A stretch of 64,000 bases of DNA from Pelosinus propionicus DSM 13327 (GTDB lineage Bacteria > Bacillota > Negativicutes > DSM-13327), in NCBI RefSeq assembly GCF_900114615.1, contig NZ_FOTS01000015.1, positions 1 through 64,000 on the forward strand, in the 5' to 3' direction. Shown piece after piece: positions 19,148 through 28,172 of this stretch (position 1 is the first letter of the stretch; each line of letters opens with the position of its first letter). The translations under genes and the position numbers were made by a program. The notes under the pieces were generated by a model. The model was given only the letters and a program-made list of their open reading frames with translations, ran no database searches and had not been told where the DNA came from.

Positions 19148-19663
19148 ATGGAAAGCATAAATAGAGTTTTGCAACGAATCAATACTATTGAGCAGCGATT
19201 TAATTATTCTCCAACGAATAAGCATGATTTTTCTACTGTGTTAGCGGGAGTACAATCAAAAGACTCTAGCAATGAAAAAAACTTTGTTTCAGATGATATA
19301 AGTAAAATTATTGATTATACAGCTAAAAAATATGGAGTTGACTCTAAGCTGGTTATGGCTGTTGCGAAAGTGGAGTCTAATTTGTCGCCAGACGTAGTTT
19401 CGTCGGCCGGTGCAGTAGGTGTAATGCAATTGATGCCTGAAACGGCGCAGGGATTAGGTGTTCGCAATAGTAAAGATCCACGTGACAATATTGATGGTGG
19501 TGTTCGTTACCTGAAGCAATTAATTACCTCTTTTGATGGTGATCTAACCAAAGCCGTGGCAGCTTATAATGCAGGGCCCCAAGCAGTAATAAAATACAAT
19601 GGTATTCCTCCTTATACAGAAACAAAAGATTATGTCGCTAAAGTAATGTCATTGGCAAATTAA
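19148..19663 (+). CDS. Lytic transglycosylase (SLT domain) in flagellar operon
   Basis: Cleaves peptidoglycan glycan strands, here presumably to let the rod pass the cell wall. The SLT domain covers about residues 52-168. The catalytic glutamate is E76 in AKVESNLSPD, followed by the SLT motifs SSAGAVGVMQLMPETA and VAAYNAGPQAV. No signal peptide is visible: the first 50 residues are polar. Export by another route, such as the flagellar apparatus, is an inference. It lies ten bases after fliJ. Confidence 0.9.
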   Translation: MESINRVLQRINTIEQRFNYSPTNKHDFSTVLAGVQSKDSSNEKNFVSDDISKIIDYTAKKYGVDSKLVMAVAKVESNLSPDVVSSAGAVGVMQLMPETAQGLGVRNSKDPRDNIDGGVRYLKQLITSFDGDLTKAVAAYNAGPQAVIKYNGIPPYTETKDYVAKVMSLAN

Positions 19664-19705
19664 TGATTTACATAGTTGAAACAGTCTTCAAAGGTAGGTA
19701 ACAAT

Positions 19706-20323
19706 ATGGCAAAAAAAGTGACGCCTGATTCTCAAATAAAAATAAATATGAGTACGCCTGAAAAATCTAAAAAAAAGCTAGGAATAATATTTAAAGTATT
19801 AATTGCAATCATAATACTGCTACTCATAGCTGCTGTTGGTTTTGCCCTGGGAGTTTATTTGAATTTAATTGATATGAAAGGCATGACTGAAAAATGGAAG
19901 TTAAATGAATACCCAGTGGTTGGACAGTACTTTCCACAGCCTAAAACTAATTTTGAGACTGTTGAATTAGATGAACAAAACCAAGTGGAAACTTCTAATG
20001 AGACAAAAATGATACCTTCGCAAGCGGTAGCTCCTATTTTATCTCCTGCTGTGCCGGTAGTTGTAGATGAATCTGAACTACAAAAACAGGCCAAGATCAA
20101 ACAGCAAGAAGAAGCTAAGCGTATTTCTAAATTGGCAAGATTATATGGTGGGATGAAACCTGACGAGGCTGTTGTGATTTTGAATAAGCTGGATGATCGT
20201 TCTGTATTAGCAATTTTAAATAAAATGGAAGATGAACAAGTTTCAAAAATTTTACCATTATTTAGTCCAGAACGCGCTGCAATTCTTACCCAAGCTATGC
20301 TTAGCGGCGGAAATTTGAATTAA
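19706..20323 (+). CDS. MotE/YlxF-like membrane protein
   Basis: A 205-residue protein with one membrane segment at about 30-52 (IIFKVLIAIIILLLIAAVGF), a polar linker and a C-terminal domain at about 145-205 (LARLYGGMKPDEAVVILNKL, then ILNKMEDEQVSKILPLFSPE) of the MgtE N-terminal/MotE type. In the same operon position Bacillus has YlxF and Rhizobium has the stator chaperone MotE; a comparable role is inferred. ATG 19706 follows AAGGTAGGT; the upstream TTG 19676 is less likely. Confidence 0.82.
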   Translation: MAKKVTPDSQIKINMSTPEKSKKKLGIIFKVLIAIIILLLIAAVGFALGVYLNLIDMKGMTEKWKLNEYPVVGQYFPQPKTNFETVELDEQNQVETSNETKMIPSQAVAPILSPAVPVVVDESELQKQAKIKQQEEAKRISKLARLYGGMKPDEAVVILNKLDDRSVLAILNKMEDEQVSKILPLFSPERAAILTQAMLSGGNLN

Positions 20324-20363
20324 CTTTTAACATATAAACAAGTAGTGAAAGGAGGTGAAAAAA

Positions 20364-21749
20364 ATGGCTGTAACGACAACTGCAAATCCAATAGAGATAA
20401 AACCAAGTGCAACCTCACAAGTATCTACGAATAAGAAGAATAATTCTTCCAGTAGCAGTAAATCTGGAGCGGATTTTGGCAAGGTCTTAAATAATCAGTC
20501 CGACAAAACGGAGCAAAAAATTGCAAATGACAATAATGATTCTGCTGTGGTTCAATTACTTTCAGAAATGATGGGACTTAATGCACAGATGAATGTTGTG
20601 CTAGCACCTACTCAAAGTGATGTTAACTTTACAGAAGAGTTGCCTGTAAACAATACTGAGGGACAAACGGTTAATACCAGTTCGAATCAACTTGCTGAAT
20701 TAATAGGGAAACCTACTATCCGGTTAGATGTGGCTACTGGTATGAATAGTTCTCAAGCACAATTGGCAGCCTTATTAAAAAAAGAGACAGATGCAAATGT
20801 GGCAGTGGACAATAATAATGCTAATCAATTTACATTACAGTTACGAGAGTTATTGCAAAATAAGCAATCGGCAGAACAAGCAAAAGTTAGTGATCAATCT
20901 TCAAATAAAGTCAGCGCAACAACTAACAGTGCTTTATTAGAAGCAGTGCCTTCTTTTGTACTTGTCAACAATAACGGAATAGGAAAAACCAATAATGTGT
21001 CACAATTTAATAACAAAATGACGGCGCAAAATAAAGCAGGAATAGCAGCAGTAGATATTGCTTCGTTGGTGGATTCTGTTGATGTAAAACCGCTAACTAC
21101 ATCTTCATTGGCAATGAATAATGTTACTCAGCTGGAGAACGTGTGTGAAGAAAGCACTATGTTATTAGGCAGTAATGAACAACTCAGTGTTGAGAGTCCG
21201 CTTCCTAATCAAACCACAAATACTTCAGATACTTTTGCGGGTGCCTTAAATCAACAAATAATAAAAAATGAAAGTCAAGTTACTGTTTCCAACGGTAAAC
21301 AAGTGATTCAACAACCTGTAAAGGATTCTTACCATGTTGCTTCTCAAATTGTTGATCAGGCTCGCTTAATTTCTGGTCAAAAGAATACCGAGATGATTAT
21401 TCAACTAAAGCCTGAACATTTAGGAGAATTGACTCTTAAGGTAACAGTTGAGAGTGGTGTGGTTAGTGCGAGTTTCCATTCAAATAATAATGAAGTCCGA
21501 AATATTATTGAAGCATCCCTCCCGCAATTAAAACAAGAATTATCTAATCAGGGGTTAAAAATCGATAATGTAGATGTGTATGCAGGTTTAGGAGACTTTT
21601 TTTCTAATGGGCAACATGAAAATCGACAAAGACCTGAAGTGAAAGTGCAGAATAAAAAGATTGAGGAAGATTTCCTTGATGCTCTAGACGATTCGACTAG
21701 TGTAGTAGAATCAAATTTGGAAGGAACTGGTGTAGACTATCGAATATAA
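20364..21749 (+). CDS. fliK: Flagellar hook-length control protein FliK
   Basis: Secreted molecular ruler that stops hook export and triggers the substrate switch at FlhB. The 461-residue protein is Asn/Ser/Thr/Gln-rich and low in complexity up to about 310. It then has the conserved C-terminal domain (about 330-415) with IIQLKPEHLGELTLKVTVES and LPQLKQELSNQGLKIDNVDV. The start ATG 20364 has a near-perfect AAAGGAGGTGA site at 20348. flgD follows 15 bases later. Confidence 0.93.
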   Translation: MAVTTTANPIEIKPSATSQVSTNKKNNSSSSSKSGADFGKVLNNQSDKTEQKIANDNNDSAVVQLLSEMMGLNAQMNVVLAPTQSDVNFTEELPVNNTEGQTVNTSSNQLAELIGKPTIRLDVATGMNSSQAQLAALLKKETDANVAVDNNNANQFTLQLRELLQNKQSAEQAKVSDQSSNKVSATTNSALLEAVPSFVLVNNNGIGKTNNVSQFNNKMTAQNKAGIAAVDIASLVDSVDVKPLTTSSLAMNNVTQLENVCEESTMLLGSNEQLSVESPLPNQTTNTSDTFAGALNQQIIKNESQVTVSNGKQVIQQPVKDSYHVASQIVDQARLISGQKNTEMIIQLKPEHLGELTLKVTVESGVVSASFHSNNNEVRNIIEASLPQLKQELSNQGLKIDNVDVYAGLGDFFSNGQHENRQRPEVKVQNKKIEEDFLDALDDSTSVVESNLEGTGVDYRI

Positions 21750-21764
21750 AAAGGAGATGATATT

Positions 21765-22385
21765 ATGTCTAATGTAATTACTAGTAATAGTGCAGCCAAT
21801 ACTAGTACAGCTAATAGTGCAACCGCGAAAGCTTCAAATAGTGCTTTAGGAAAAGATGATTTTTTGAAATTACTTGTTACGCAACTTCAATATCAAAATC
21901 CGCTGGACCCTATGGATAATACAGCATTTGTTGCCCAGATGGCACAGTTCTCCAGTTTAGAGCAAATGCAAAATTTAAATGCTACGATGACCAATATGCA
22001 TGCCAGCAATCTGATTGGCAGTACGATCAATTTTTCCAATGACAGTGGCAATTCGATTACAGGTATAGTGGGAGGAACAAGTACATCCTCTGGAGTGACT
22101 AGTTTGGTTGTTGGAGTAGATGCTGTACAATATCCAGCATATCTTCCTACCACAACAGGTGACTTGGCGAATTGCGCAGTTAGTTGGACTGATAGCAGCA
22201 AAGTATCTCATTCTGGAGTAATTAAGAGCGCAACTGTTGACAGTAATGGAACCGTGCAAATTACCGCAGTAGAAACAGATTCAAGTGGTACAACTACAAC
22301 AAGTACCTTTGCATCTAAGCAAATTACTAGGTTGGTTGTTCCGACAACGGTTGATCTGAGTAAAGTAACTGAGACTACAAAATAG
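21765..22385 (+). CDS. flgD: Flagellar hook capping protein FlgD
   Basis: Scaffold at the hook tip needed for FlgE polymerisation. The 206-residue protein has the conserved N terminus [25 protein letters not shown] and [13 protein letters not shown] (residues about 29-75). A Ser/Thr-rich beta-type C-terminal half follows. It starts at ATG 21765 after AAAGGAGATG and lies between fliK and the TIGR02530-type gene, the usual Firmicute order. Confidence 0.96.
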   Translation: MSNVITSNSAANTSTANSATAKASNSALGKDDFLKLLVTQLQYQNPLDPMDNTAFVAQMAQFSSLEQMQNLNATMTNMHASNLIGSTINFSNDSGNSITGIVGGTSTSSGVTSLVVGVDAVQYPAYLPTTTGDLANCAVSWTDSSKVSHSGVIKSATVDSNGTVQITAVETDSSGTTTTSTFASKQITRLVVPTTVDLSKVTETTK

Positions 22386-22409
22386 GTAAGTTAACAGGAG
22401 GTTAGAGAT

Positions 22410-22811
22410 ATGACTGACAACAGTATATATCGCCTGCAACAGTCTATGACTCCTGTAAGCCCGATTGCTGGAAAGTTAATCAATAATGCAAAAAATAGTC
22501 AAGGGAAACAAAATATTGTATCTTTTGATCAAATTTTATCCCAAGAGTTAGCAGGTGTAAAATTTTCTCAGCATGCTCTGCAACGGCTGCAAAGTAGGAA
22601 TATTAAATTAGGGCAGACAGAGTTGCTTAAATTAAATGAAGCCGTAGAAAAAGCTTCACAGAAAGGTGCAAATGAGTCTTTGGTGTTTATGAGTAATAGT
22701 AATCTAGCTTTAGTGGTGAGTGTAAAAAATAAAACAGTGATTACAGTGATGGATGGTGCAAATACCAAAGATAATGTATTTACGAATATTGATAGTGCGG
22801 TAATTGTATAA
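22410..22811 (+). CDS. Flagellar operon protein, TIGR02530 type
   Basis: A 133-residue protein of the small family found between flgD and flgE in many Firmicutes. The recognisable part is FSQHALQRLQSRNIKL (about 51-66), followed by NSNLALVVSVKNKTVITVMDG. Its biochemical role is not known to me. Start ATG 22410 follows AGGAGG. The 82-base gap to flgE holds a small inverted repeat (TGACTG ... CAGTCA) without a T tail. Confidence 0.85.
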   Translation: MTDNSIYRLQQSMTPVSPIAGKLINNAKNSQGKQNIVSFDQILSQELAGVKFSQHALQRLQSRNIKLGQTELLKLNEAVEKASQKGANESLVFMSNSNLALVVSVKNKTVITVMDGANTKDNVFTNIDSAVIV

Positions 22812-22893
22812 GGCTGGACCTCTAGTGGAGAGCCTTTGACTGTTGATTGATTGATACAGTCAGAAAATATATAAAAAGTGAGGTTGATTTATT

Positions 22894-24708
22894 ATGATGC
22901 GTTCTTTGTACGCTGCTGTTTCTGGTTTAAAAGGGAATCAGACCTATATGGATGTCATTGGTAATAATATTGCTAATGTAAATACAACAGGTTTTAAAGC
23001 TTCTAACGTTACATTTCAAGATATGCTGAGTCAAACACTCCAGGGAGCCTCTAGTCCTCAAGGTACTCAAGGAGGAACAAATCCTATGCAGATAGGTTTG
23101 GGTGTGGGTGTAGGCAGTATTAGCACCAATTTTACTGATGGCAGTACACAGTCAACTGGTATATCAACAAATCTGGCGATTTCAGGTGATGGATTCTTTG
23201 TTGTAGGTACCTCTACGAATCAAATGTATACTCGAAGTGGTGATTTTACGACGGATACGCTGGGAAATTTAGTTAATAGTGCAGGATATAGTGTATTAGG
23301 CTGGCAAGCTAATGCTTCTGGTGTTGTTGATACTACTCAGCCAATATCAGCATTGCAAATTCCGGTGGGTTCAACAATGCCAGCTAAAGTATCTACTACA
23401 ATAACCCTTGCGGGTAATTTAAATGCTAGTGCTACAGCGTTAGACCCTGCAGCAGTAGCAGCAGACGCTGCTACTGTAGCAACAGACGCTACGACAGCAG
23501 TTACAAATGCAACTAATGCAGTTACAGCAGCAAATGCATTAAAGGCAGCGGCAGATGCAGCAGTTACCGCTAATTCTACGACGGAAACATTAGCTGCTCA
23601 AGTCGCAGCGACTGATGCCCTGACTGCAGCAAATGCAGCTAAGGCATCTGCAGATGCAGCTAAAATAGCTGCAGATGCAGCTAAAACAGCAGCGGATGCG
23701 TTGGTTGCTGGTACTGGTACTGCAGCAGAAGCTCTAACTGCAGCTAAGGCATCTGCAACAGCTGCAGCAACCGCAAAAACAAAAGCAACAGCAGTAGTAA
23801 CAGCAACAACTGCAGCAACTGTAGCAGCAAGTACAGCAGAAAGTGCAACAGGTGCTCATCCTACGACAACCGCTGTTGTAACTGCAGCTGGAAGTTTATC
23901 TACTGCAGCAAATAGCTCTGTAACCTCCACTACAGCACTTTCTGATGCTTCAAGCACAGCTGTAACTTCAGCAACTGCTGCAGCAGAAAATGATTCAGCT
24001 CAACCGATTTCCTATGATTTATATGATACTCAAGGAAATAAATATACATTAACTGGTTCCATTACCAAAACAGGTGTTAATACCTGGACTTTTACTCCAT
24101 CAGAGGAAATTATAGGTGGTACGGATGGAAAAACTACAGTTGCTCATGTTAGTGGAGGATCGTCTATTATTAAATTTAATGCGGATGGGACCTTTGATAC
24201 CAGCACAGTATTCAATGCCCTAACCATTGATCCTACTGGAGGTCCATATGAGGGAGCAGGTGCTTTTACAGTGCAGCCTAGCGGCTCAACAATGACTCAA
24301 AATGGCAGTGACTCTACGGCGAAAATCAGTAACACGGATGGGTATGCTGCCGGTACCTTAAATGGAAAAACTATCGGTACTGATGGTGTAATTATGGGGA
24401 GTTTTACCAATGGAAAAACTCAGGCGATTGGGCAGGTAGCTTTAGCCGTATTTAATAACCCTGATGGTTTACTTTCTGCAGGAGGTAATCTGTATACAAA
24501 AACAACCAATTCAGGGGAGGCTCAGATTGGTGCGGCAGGTACAGGAGGACGTGGTAAATTTACTCCTGGCAGTTTGGAAATGTCCAATGTGGATTTAGCA
24601 CAGCAATTTACAAACATGATCGTTGCACAGCGTGCATTCCAGGCTAATTCTAAAATTATTACTACTGATGATAATATGTTAGAAGAGCTTGTAAACCTTA
24701 AACGTTAA
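22894..24708 (+). CDS. flgE: Flagellar hook protein FlgE with large Ala/Thr-rich insert
   Basis: Main hook subunit. The N-terminal D0 helix MRSLYAAVSGLKGNQTYMDV with NNIANVNTTGFKAS and the C-terminal LEMSNVDLAQQFTNMIVAQR are typical, as is the FlgE D2-like YDLYDTQGNKYTLTGSITKT. Between about residues 180 and 365 there is an Ala/Thr/Ser-rich low-complexity insert with almost no aromatic residues. This raises the length to 604 residues, longer than the roughly 400-430 common for FlgE. Two adjacent ATGs (22894, 22897) can serve as start. Confidence 0.95.
   Translation: MMRSLYAAVSGLKGNQTYMDVIGNNIANVNTTGFKASNVTFQDMLSQTLQGASSPQGTQGGTNPMQIGLGVGVGSISTNFTDGSTQSTGISTNLAISGDGFFVVGTSTNQMYTRSGDFTTDTLGNLVNSAGYSVLGWQANASGVVDTTQPISALQIPVGSTMPAKVSTTITLAGNLNASATALDPAAVAADAATVATDATTAVTNATNAVTAANALKAAADAAVTANSTTETLAAQVAATDALTAANAAKASADAAKIAADAAKTAADALVAGTGTAAEALTAAKASATAAATAKTKATAVVTATTAATVAASTAESATGAHPTTTAVVTAAGSLSTAANSSVTSTTALSDASSTAVTSATAAAENDSAQPISYDLYDTQGNKYTLTGSITKTGVNTWTFTPSEEIIGGTDGKTTVAHVSGGSSIIKFNADGTFDTSTVFNALTIDPTGGPYEGAGAFTVQPSGSTMTQNGSDSTAKISNTDGYAAGTLNGKTIGTDGVIMGSFTNGKTQAIGQVALAVFNNPDGLLSAGGNLYTKTTNSGEAQIGAAGTGGRGKFTPGSLEMSNVDLAQQFTNMIVAQRAFQANSKIITTDDNMLEELVNLKR
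23431..23999 (+). repeat. Ala/Thr-coding low-complexity repeat inside flgE
   Basis: Codes for the Ala-rich insert in FlgE. An 18-bp string CTGCAGATGCAGCTAAAA occurs at 23648-23665 and again at 23669-23686, a 21-bp period coding for a 7-residue unit (ADAAKxA). Another 18-bp string GCAGCTAAGGCATCTGCA occurs at 23635-23652 and 23740-23757. The rest is a degenerate GCA/GCT/ACA-rich run. Confidence 0.85.
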
Positions 24709-24716
24709 TGATAAGT

Positions 24717-24739
24717 AAGGGGGGGCAAAATCCCCCCTT
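24717..24739 (+). other. GC-rich hairpin between flgE and flbD
   Basis: AAGGGGGG pairs with CCCCCCTT around a short A-rich loop. There is no T run after it (TTCTAC), so it may be a processing or stability element or a weak terminator inside the operon. Confidence 0.6.
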
Positions 24740-24770
24740 CTACAAAATGTGAATGTATGGAGGCTTTTTT

Positions 24771-24965
24771 ATGATAAAAGTAGCACGTCTTAAATCCCAA
24801 GAGGAATTTATATTAAATGCAGAATTGATTGAAACGATCGAAGAAACACCTGATACTGTGATTACTCTTACGAGTGGTAGGAAGTTGATTGTCGAAGAAA
24901 CTATGGATGAAGTAGTGCGTAAAGTAATGGATTATCGTCGAGCTATTTTTGGTAAGTTTAGATAG
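24771..24965 (+). CDS. flbD: FlbD-family flagellar protein
   Basis: A 64-residue protein of the small FlbD/YlzI family found after flgE in Firmicutes. The conserved elements are the N-terminal MIKVARL, NAELIETIEETPDTVITLTSG and the C-terminal VVRKVMDYRR. ATG 24771 lies nine bases after GGAGG. In related clusters motA and motB often follow; here a 163-base gap and fliL follow instead. No function can be shown from sequence. Confidence 0.88.
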   Translation: MIKVARLKSQEEFILNAELIETIEETPDTVITLTSGRKLIVEETMDEVVRKVMDYRRAIFGKFR

Positions 24966-25128
24966 AGGTATCTATTATTAAAAATGCTGTCTGTTTATCA
25001 AGAATGAAAATTATATGATAAATATTTATTGTCATTTTAATAAGTTAAAAGATAAGTATAAGAGTTTGCAGTTAATTGTGTATTAGCATTAAGTCAACTT
25101 ATGTATAGTCTAAAATGGGGGTGTAGCA

Positions 25129-25608
25129 GTGGCTGATGGTCAAAAGAAGTTTCCGATGATGCTTATGGTAGGGATGATTGTGTTTGGTTTATTATTGGCT
25201 GGAGGGATTTCTTACTTTATTGCGACTAAAATTGTTGCTGACAAAACGGTGGACAAGAAAAGTTCGCAACGTGAACCGGGTGTTTTTGTAAAATTGGGTG
25301 ATGCAAAAGATGGGCTGTTGATCAATATTGGTGGTGCAAGTAGTGGGCGTTACTTGAAAATTGGACTTATTGTAGAGCTAAAACCTGACAAAAAGGCTGC
25401 TGCTGCAGCTGCCACTGGAAAAATGCCTTCACCAGAAGAAATAAAACTTGCAGATACAGCGGTTTTTGTATTGCGTTCTCTAAAGATCGAAGATTTTGAT
25501 CCTCTTAAGCAAGAACAGTTAAAGGAACTTTTGAAAAGTGAAATCAATAAAGCCTTTGGTGATGATCGCGTGTATGACGTATATATTACCAATTTTGTTT
25601 TGCAGTAG
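25129..25608 (+). CDS. fliL: Flagellar basal body-associated protein FliL
   Basis: Single-pass inner membrane protein near the stator. The 159-residue product has a membrane segment at about 8-30 (MMLMVGMIVFGLLLAGGISY). Its periplasmic domain shows the FliL pattern ISV/GRYLKIGLIVELKP and the C-terminal LLKSEINKAFGDDRVYDVYITNFVLQ. The start is GTG 25129 after TGGGGGTG. It opens the fliL-fliM-fliY-cheY-fliO-fliP sub-run. Confidence 0.93.
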   Translation: MADGQKKFPMMLMVGMIVFGLLLAGGISYFIATKIVADKTVDKKSSQREPGVFVKLGDAKDGLLINIGGASSGRYLKIGLIVELKPDKKAAAAAATGKMPSPEEIKLADTAVFVLRSLKIEDFDPLKQEQLKELLKSEINKAFGDDRVYDVYITNFVLQ

Positions 25609-25666
25609 ATTTAGATTGTATGCCGTATTATAATATGTAATAGAGTGGTGGAAAGGAGAGAACGTA

Positions 25667-26671
25667 TTGGCAGGTTCAGATGTGTTATCCCAATCTGAAA
25701 TTGATGATCTGTTATCTGCATTATCTACAGGCGTAGTATCAGCTGAAGAAATAAAAGATGAGCAGAAACAAAAAAAGATTAAAGTCTATGATTTTAAGCG
25801 TCCTGATAAATTTTCTAAGGATCAAATTCGTACCTTATATATGCTGCATGAAAATTTTGCGCGTCTTATGAACACTTACCTTTCCGCACATCTTCGGACG
25901 CTTGTACATATTGATGTAGCTTCTGTTGATCAATTAACGTATGAAGAATTTATTCGCTCATTGCCCAATCCAAGTGTTATTGGTGTTTTTCAAATGCGCC
26001 CTCTAAAAGGGAATGCGATTCTAGAGCTGAATCCAAATGTGATTTTTTCGATTATTGATCGCTTGTTTGGTGGTCCCGGCTTACCGCCTGCTAAAACACG
26101 ATCATTAACTGATATTGAAGAAGCCATAGTTAAAAGGGTGATAAACAAAACCTTAGAATGCTTTTCAGATGCTTGGAAACAGGTGGTTGCAATTGAACCA
26201 AAATTGGAAATTATTGAATCGAATCCTCAATTCACGCAGATTGTACCGCCTAATGATATGGTTGTCATTATTACATTACATGTGAAAATTGGTCAGGTTG
26301 AAGGATTGGTTAACATTTGTATTCCGTATCTAGTACTTGAACCCATTATGTCAAAATTGACTACTACTTATTGGGTTGCTTCGTCCGTTGCTAAACAAGC
26401 GTTGCCTGAACATATTAATGCAATACAGCGTAAACTGGAAAAAGCTTTTATTCCTCTATATGTAGAATTAGGGAGAACGACAGTTACTGTGCAGGAATTA
26501 TTAGGTTTAGTAGTGAATGATGTATTGCAGCTGGAGAGCAAAATCGAAAATGACCTGAATGTAATTGTGGGTCAGCGTGAAAAGTTTAGAGGGAAGCCAG
26601 GGCTCTCAGGACATAAGGTTGCATTACAAATAACACAAGTAATTTCAGAAGGAGATGAAAATTATGACTGA
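25667..26671 (+). CDS. fliM: Flagellar motor switch protein FliM
   Basis: C-ring protein that receives the CheY signal. The 334-residue protein starts with the CheY-binding peptide LSQSEIDDLLSAL, has the middle CheC-like domain (with MLHENFARLMNTYLSAHLRT and VFQMRPLKGNAILELNPNV) and a C-terminal SpoA domain (about 250-322) with YVELGRTTVTVQELLGLVVN. The start is TTG 25667 after AAAGGAGAG. It overlaps fliY by eight bases. Confidence 0.96.
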   Translation: MAGSDVLSQSEIDDLLSALSTGVVSAEEIKDEQKQKKIKVYDFKRPDKFSKDQIRTLYMLHENFARLMNTYLSAHLRTLVHIDVASVDQLTYEEFIRSLPNPSVIGVFQMRPLKGNAILELNPNVIFSIIDRLFGGPGLPPAKTRSLTDIEEAIVKRVINKTLECFSDAWKQVVAIEPKLEIIESNPQFTQIVPPNDMVVIITLHVKIGQVEGLVNICIPYLVLEPIMSKLTTTYWVASSVAKQALPEHINAIQRKLEKAFIPLYVELGRTTVTVQELLGLVVNDVLQLESKIENDLNVIVGQREKFRGKPGLSGHKVALQITQVISEGDENYD

Positions 26672-27773
26672 AGGCTTTCTATCCCAAGACGAGATTGATG
26701 CCTTACTCAGGGGAGAAGCTACTTCATCCTCTCCAGCACCTGAGTTATCCGCAATAGAACAAGATGCACTTGGTGAAATTGGTAATATTTCTATGGGAAG
26801 TGCGGCAACTACATTGTCTGTATTGCTTGGACGTCGGGTATCGATTACTACACCACGTGTATCTGTATCTAATTTAGAAGAAATAAAGGGACAATACCCT
26901 CTGCCATACTTGGTTATTGAAGTCGGATATACACATGGCATCGTTGGAACTAATGTTTTAGCGATTCGCGAACAAGACGCATTAATTATTGCGGATTTGA
27001 TGATGGGAGGGGATGGGCTCAATCCTCCTACTGAATTAAATGAATTATATATGAGCGCTGTGAGTGAAGCTATGAATCAAATGATGGGTGGCGTCGCAAC
27101 ATCTATGTCAACTATGTTTCGGAAGAAAATCGACATAGCTCCGCCGAATGTAAATTTGATTGATTTTGCAGTTGCTTCTAGCATTACAAATGCGGTTGGA
27201 TCAGATGACAACATCGTTCGCGTTGCTTTTCGTATGGAAGTGGAAGATCTGATTGATAGTGAAATTATGCAAATATTGCCGATTGATGTATCTAAAGAAA
27301 TGGTAGACAGTCTTATGAATGCTGTACAGCCACCAGCAGCTGCACCAGTTACAGAATCTCCTAAGGTTGCAGAAACATCGTCTTCGCAAGCACAAACTGC
27401 TAAGGCCCAGCAGCAAGTAGCTGCTGCTTCAGTTGCAAAACAGCATATACAACCTGTTAATGTACAACCTGTACAATTTGCTCCTTTGGTGCAAGGTACG
27501 ATGCCTGTTTCTGATACTAATATTGATCTTATTATGGATGTGCCATTGCAAGTAACGGTAGAACTTGGCAGAACTCGTAAATTAATTCGCGATATTTTGG
27601 AATTAGCACCTGGTTCAGTAGTAGAACTGGATAAATTAGCTGGTGAGCCTGTTGATATATTAGTGAATGGGAAGTTAATTGCCAAGGGTGAAGTTGTAGT
27701 AATTGACGAAAATTTTGGTGTAAGAATTACGGATATTATAAGTCCATTAGAGCGGACTTATAGTTTACAATAG
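26664..27773 (+). CDS. fliY: Flagellar switch phosphatase FliY
   Basis: FliN-type C-ring protein fused to a CheC-like CheY-P phosphatase, as in Bacillus. The 369-residue protein has an N-terminal CheY-binding peptide (FLSQDEIDALLRG), two phosphatase sites with the ExxN pattern (LGEIGNISMGSAATTLS and VSEAMNQMMGGVATSMS), an Ala/Gln/Val-rich linker (about 215-275) and a C-terminal SpoA/FliN domain with VPLQVTVELGRTRKLIRDIL. ATG 26664 is nine bases after AGAAGGAG; it overlaps fliM. Confidence 0.95.
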   Translation: MTEGFLSQDEIDALLRGEATSSSPAPELSAIEQDALGEIGNISMGSAATTLSVLLGRRVSITTPRVSVSNLEEIKGQYPLPYLVIEVGYTHGIVGTNVLAIREQDALIIADLMMGGDGLNPPTELNELYMSAVSEAMNQMMGGVATSMSTMFRKKIDIAPPNVNLIDFAVASSITNAVGSDDNIVRVAFRMEVEDLIDSEIMQILPIDVSKEMVDSLMNAVQPPAAAPVTESPKVAETSSSQAQTAKAQQQVAAASVAKQHIQPVNVQPVQFAPLVQGTMPVSDTNIDLIMDVPLQVTVELGRTRKLIRDILELAPGSVVELDKLAGEPVDILVNGKLIAKGEVVVIDENFGVRITDIISPLERTYSLQ

Positions 27774-27807
27774 TATGATAATAGAATAATTAGGAGGAGA
27801 CAAAAGA

Positions 27808-28170
27808 ATGGCAACTAGAGTATTAATTGTTGACGATGCTGCATTTATGCGTATGATGGTTAAAGATATTTTAAGTAAAAATGGATATGAAATCGTTGGT
27901 GAAGCGGAAAATGGGTTAAAGGCATTGGAAAAATATCAAGAATTGAAACCAGATCTTACTACTATGGATATTACAATGCCTGAAATGGATGGTATTACTG
28001 CTGTGAAAGAAATTAAAAAAATTGATCCTAATGCAAAAGTCATCATGTGTAGTGCTATGGGGCAGCAAGCAATGGTTGTTGAAGCAATTCAGGCAGGAGC
28101 TCGAGATTTTATTGTTAAGCCTTTTCAACCAGACCGAGTATTGGAAGCAGTTCGCAAAGCAGTTGGTTAA
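27808..28170 (+). CDS. cheY: Chemotaxis response regulator CheY
   Basis: Single-domain receiver (120 residues) that carries the phosphoryl signal from CheA to the switch. The acidic pair is in LIVDDAAFMR, the phospho-acceptor Asp is in TTMDITMPEMDG (residue 54), the conserved Thr/Ser position is in IMCSAMGQQ and the Lys is in FIVKPFQ. It sits between fliY and fliO, as in Bacillus. The start ATG 27808 follows TAGGAGGAG. Confidence 0.95.
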   Translation: MATRVLIVDDAAFMRMMVKDILSKNGYEIVGEAENGLKALEKYQELKPDLTTMDITMPEMDGITAVKEIKKIDPNAKVIMCSAMGQQAMVVEAIQAGARDFIVKPFQPDRVLEAVRKAVG

Positions 28171-28172
28171 TA

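Noticed and set aside
22812-22893. Terminator between the TIGR02530-type gene and flgE
   Set aside because: Only short inverted repeats (AAGGCT...AGCCTT, TGACTG...CAGTCA) without T runs.
26645-27685. Long open frames on the minus strand opposite fliY (125 and 202 codons)
   Set aside because: They mirror the codon pattern of fliY, have no ribosome sites and no recognisable domains.
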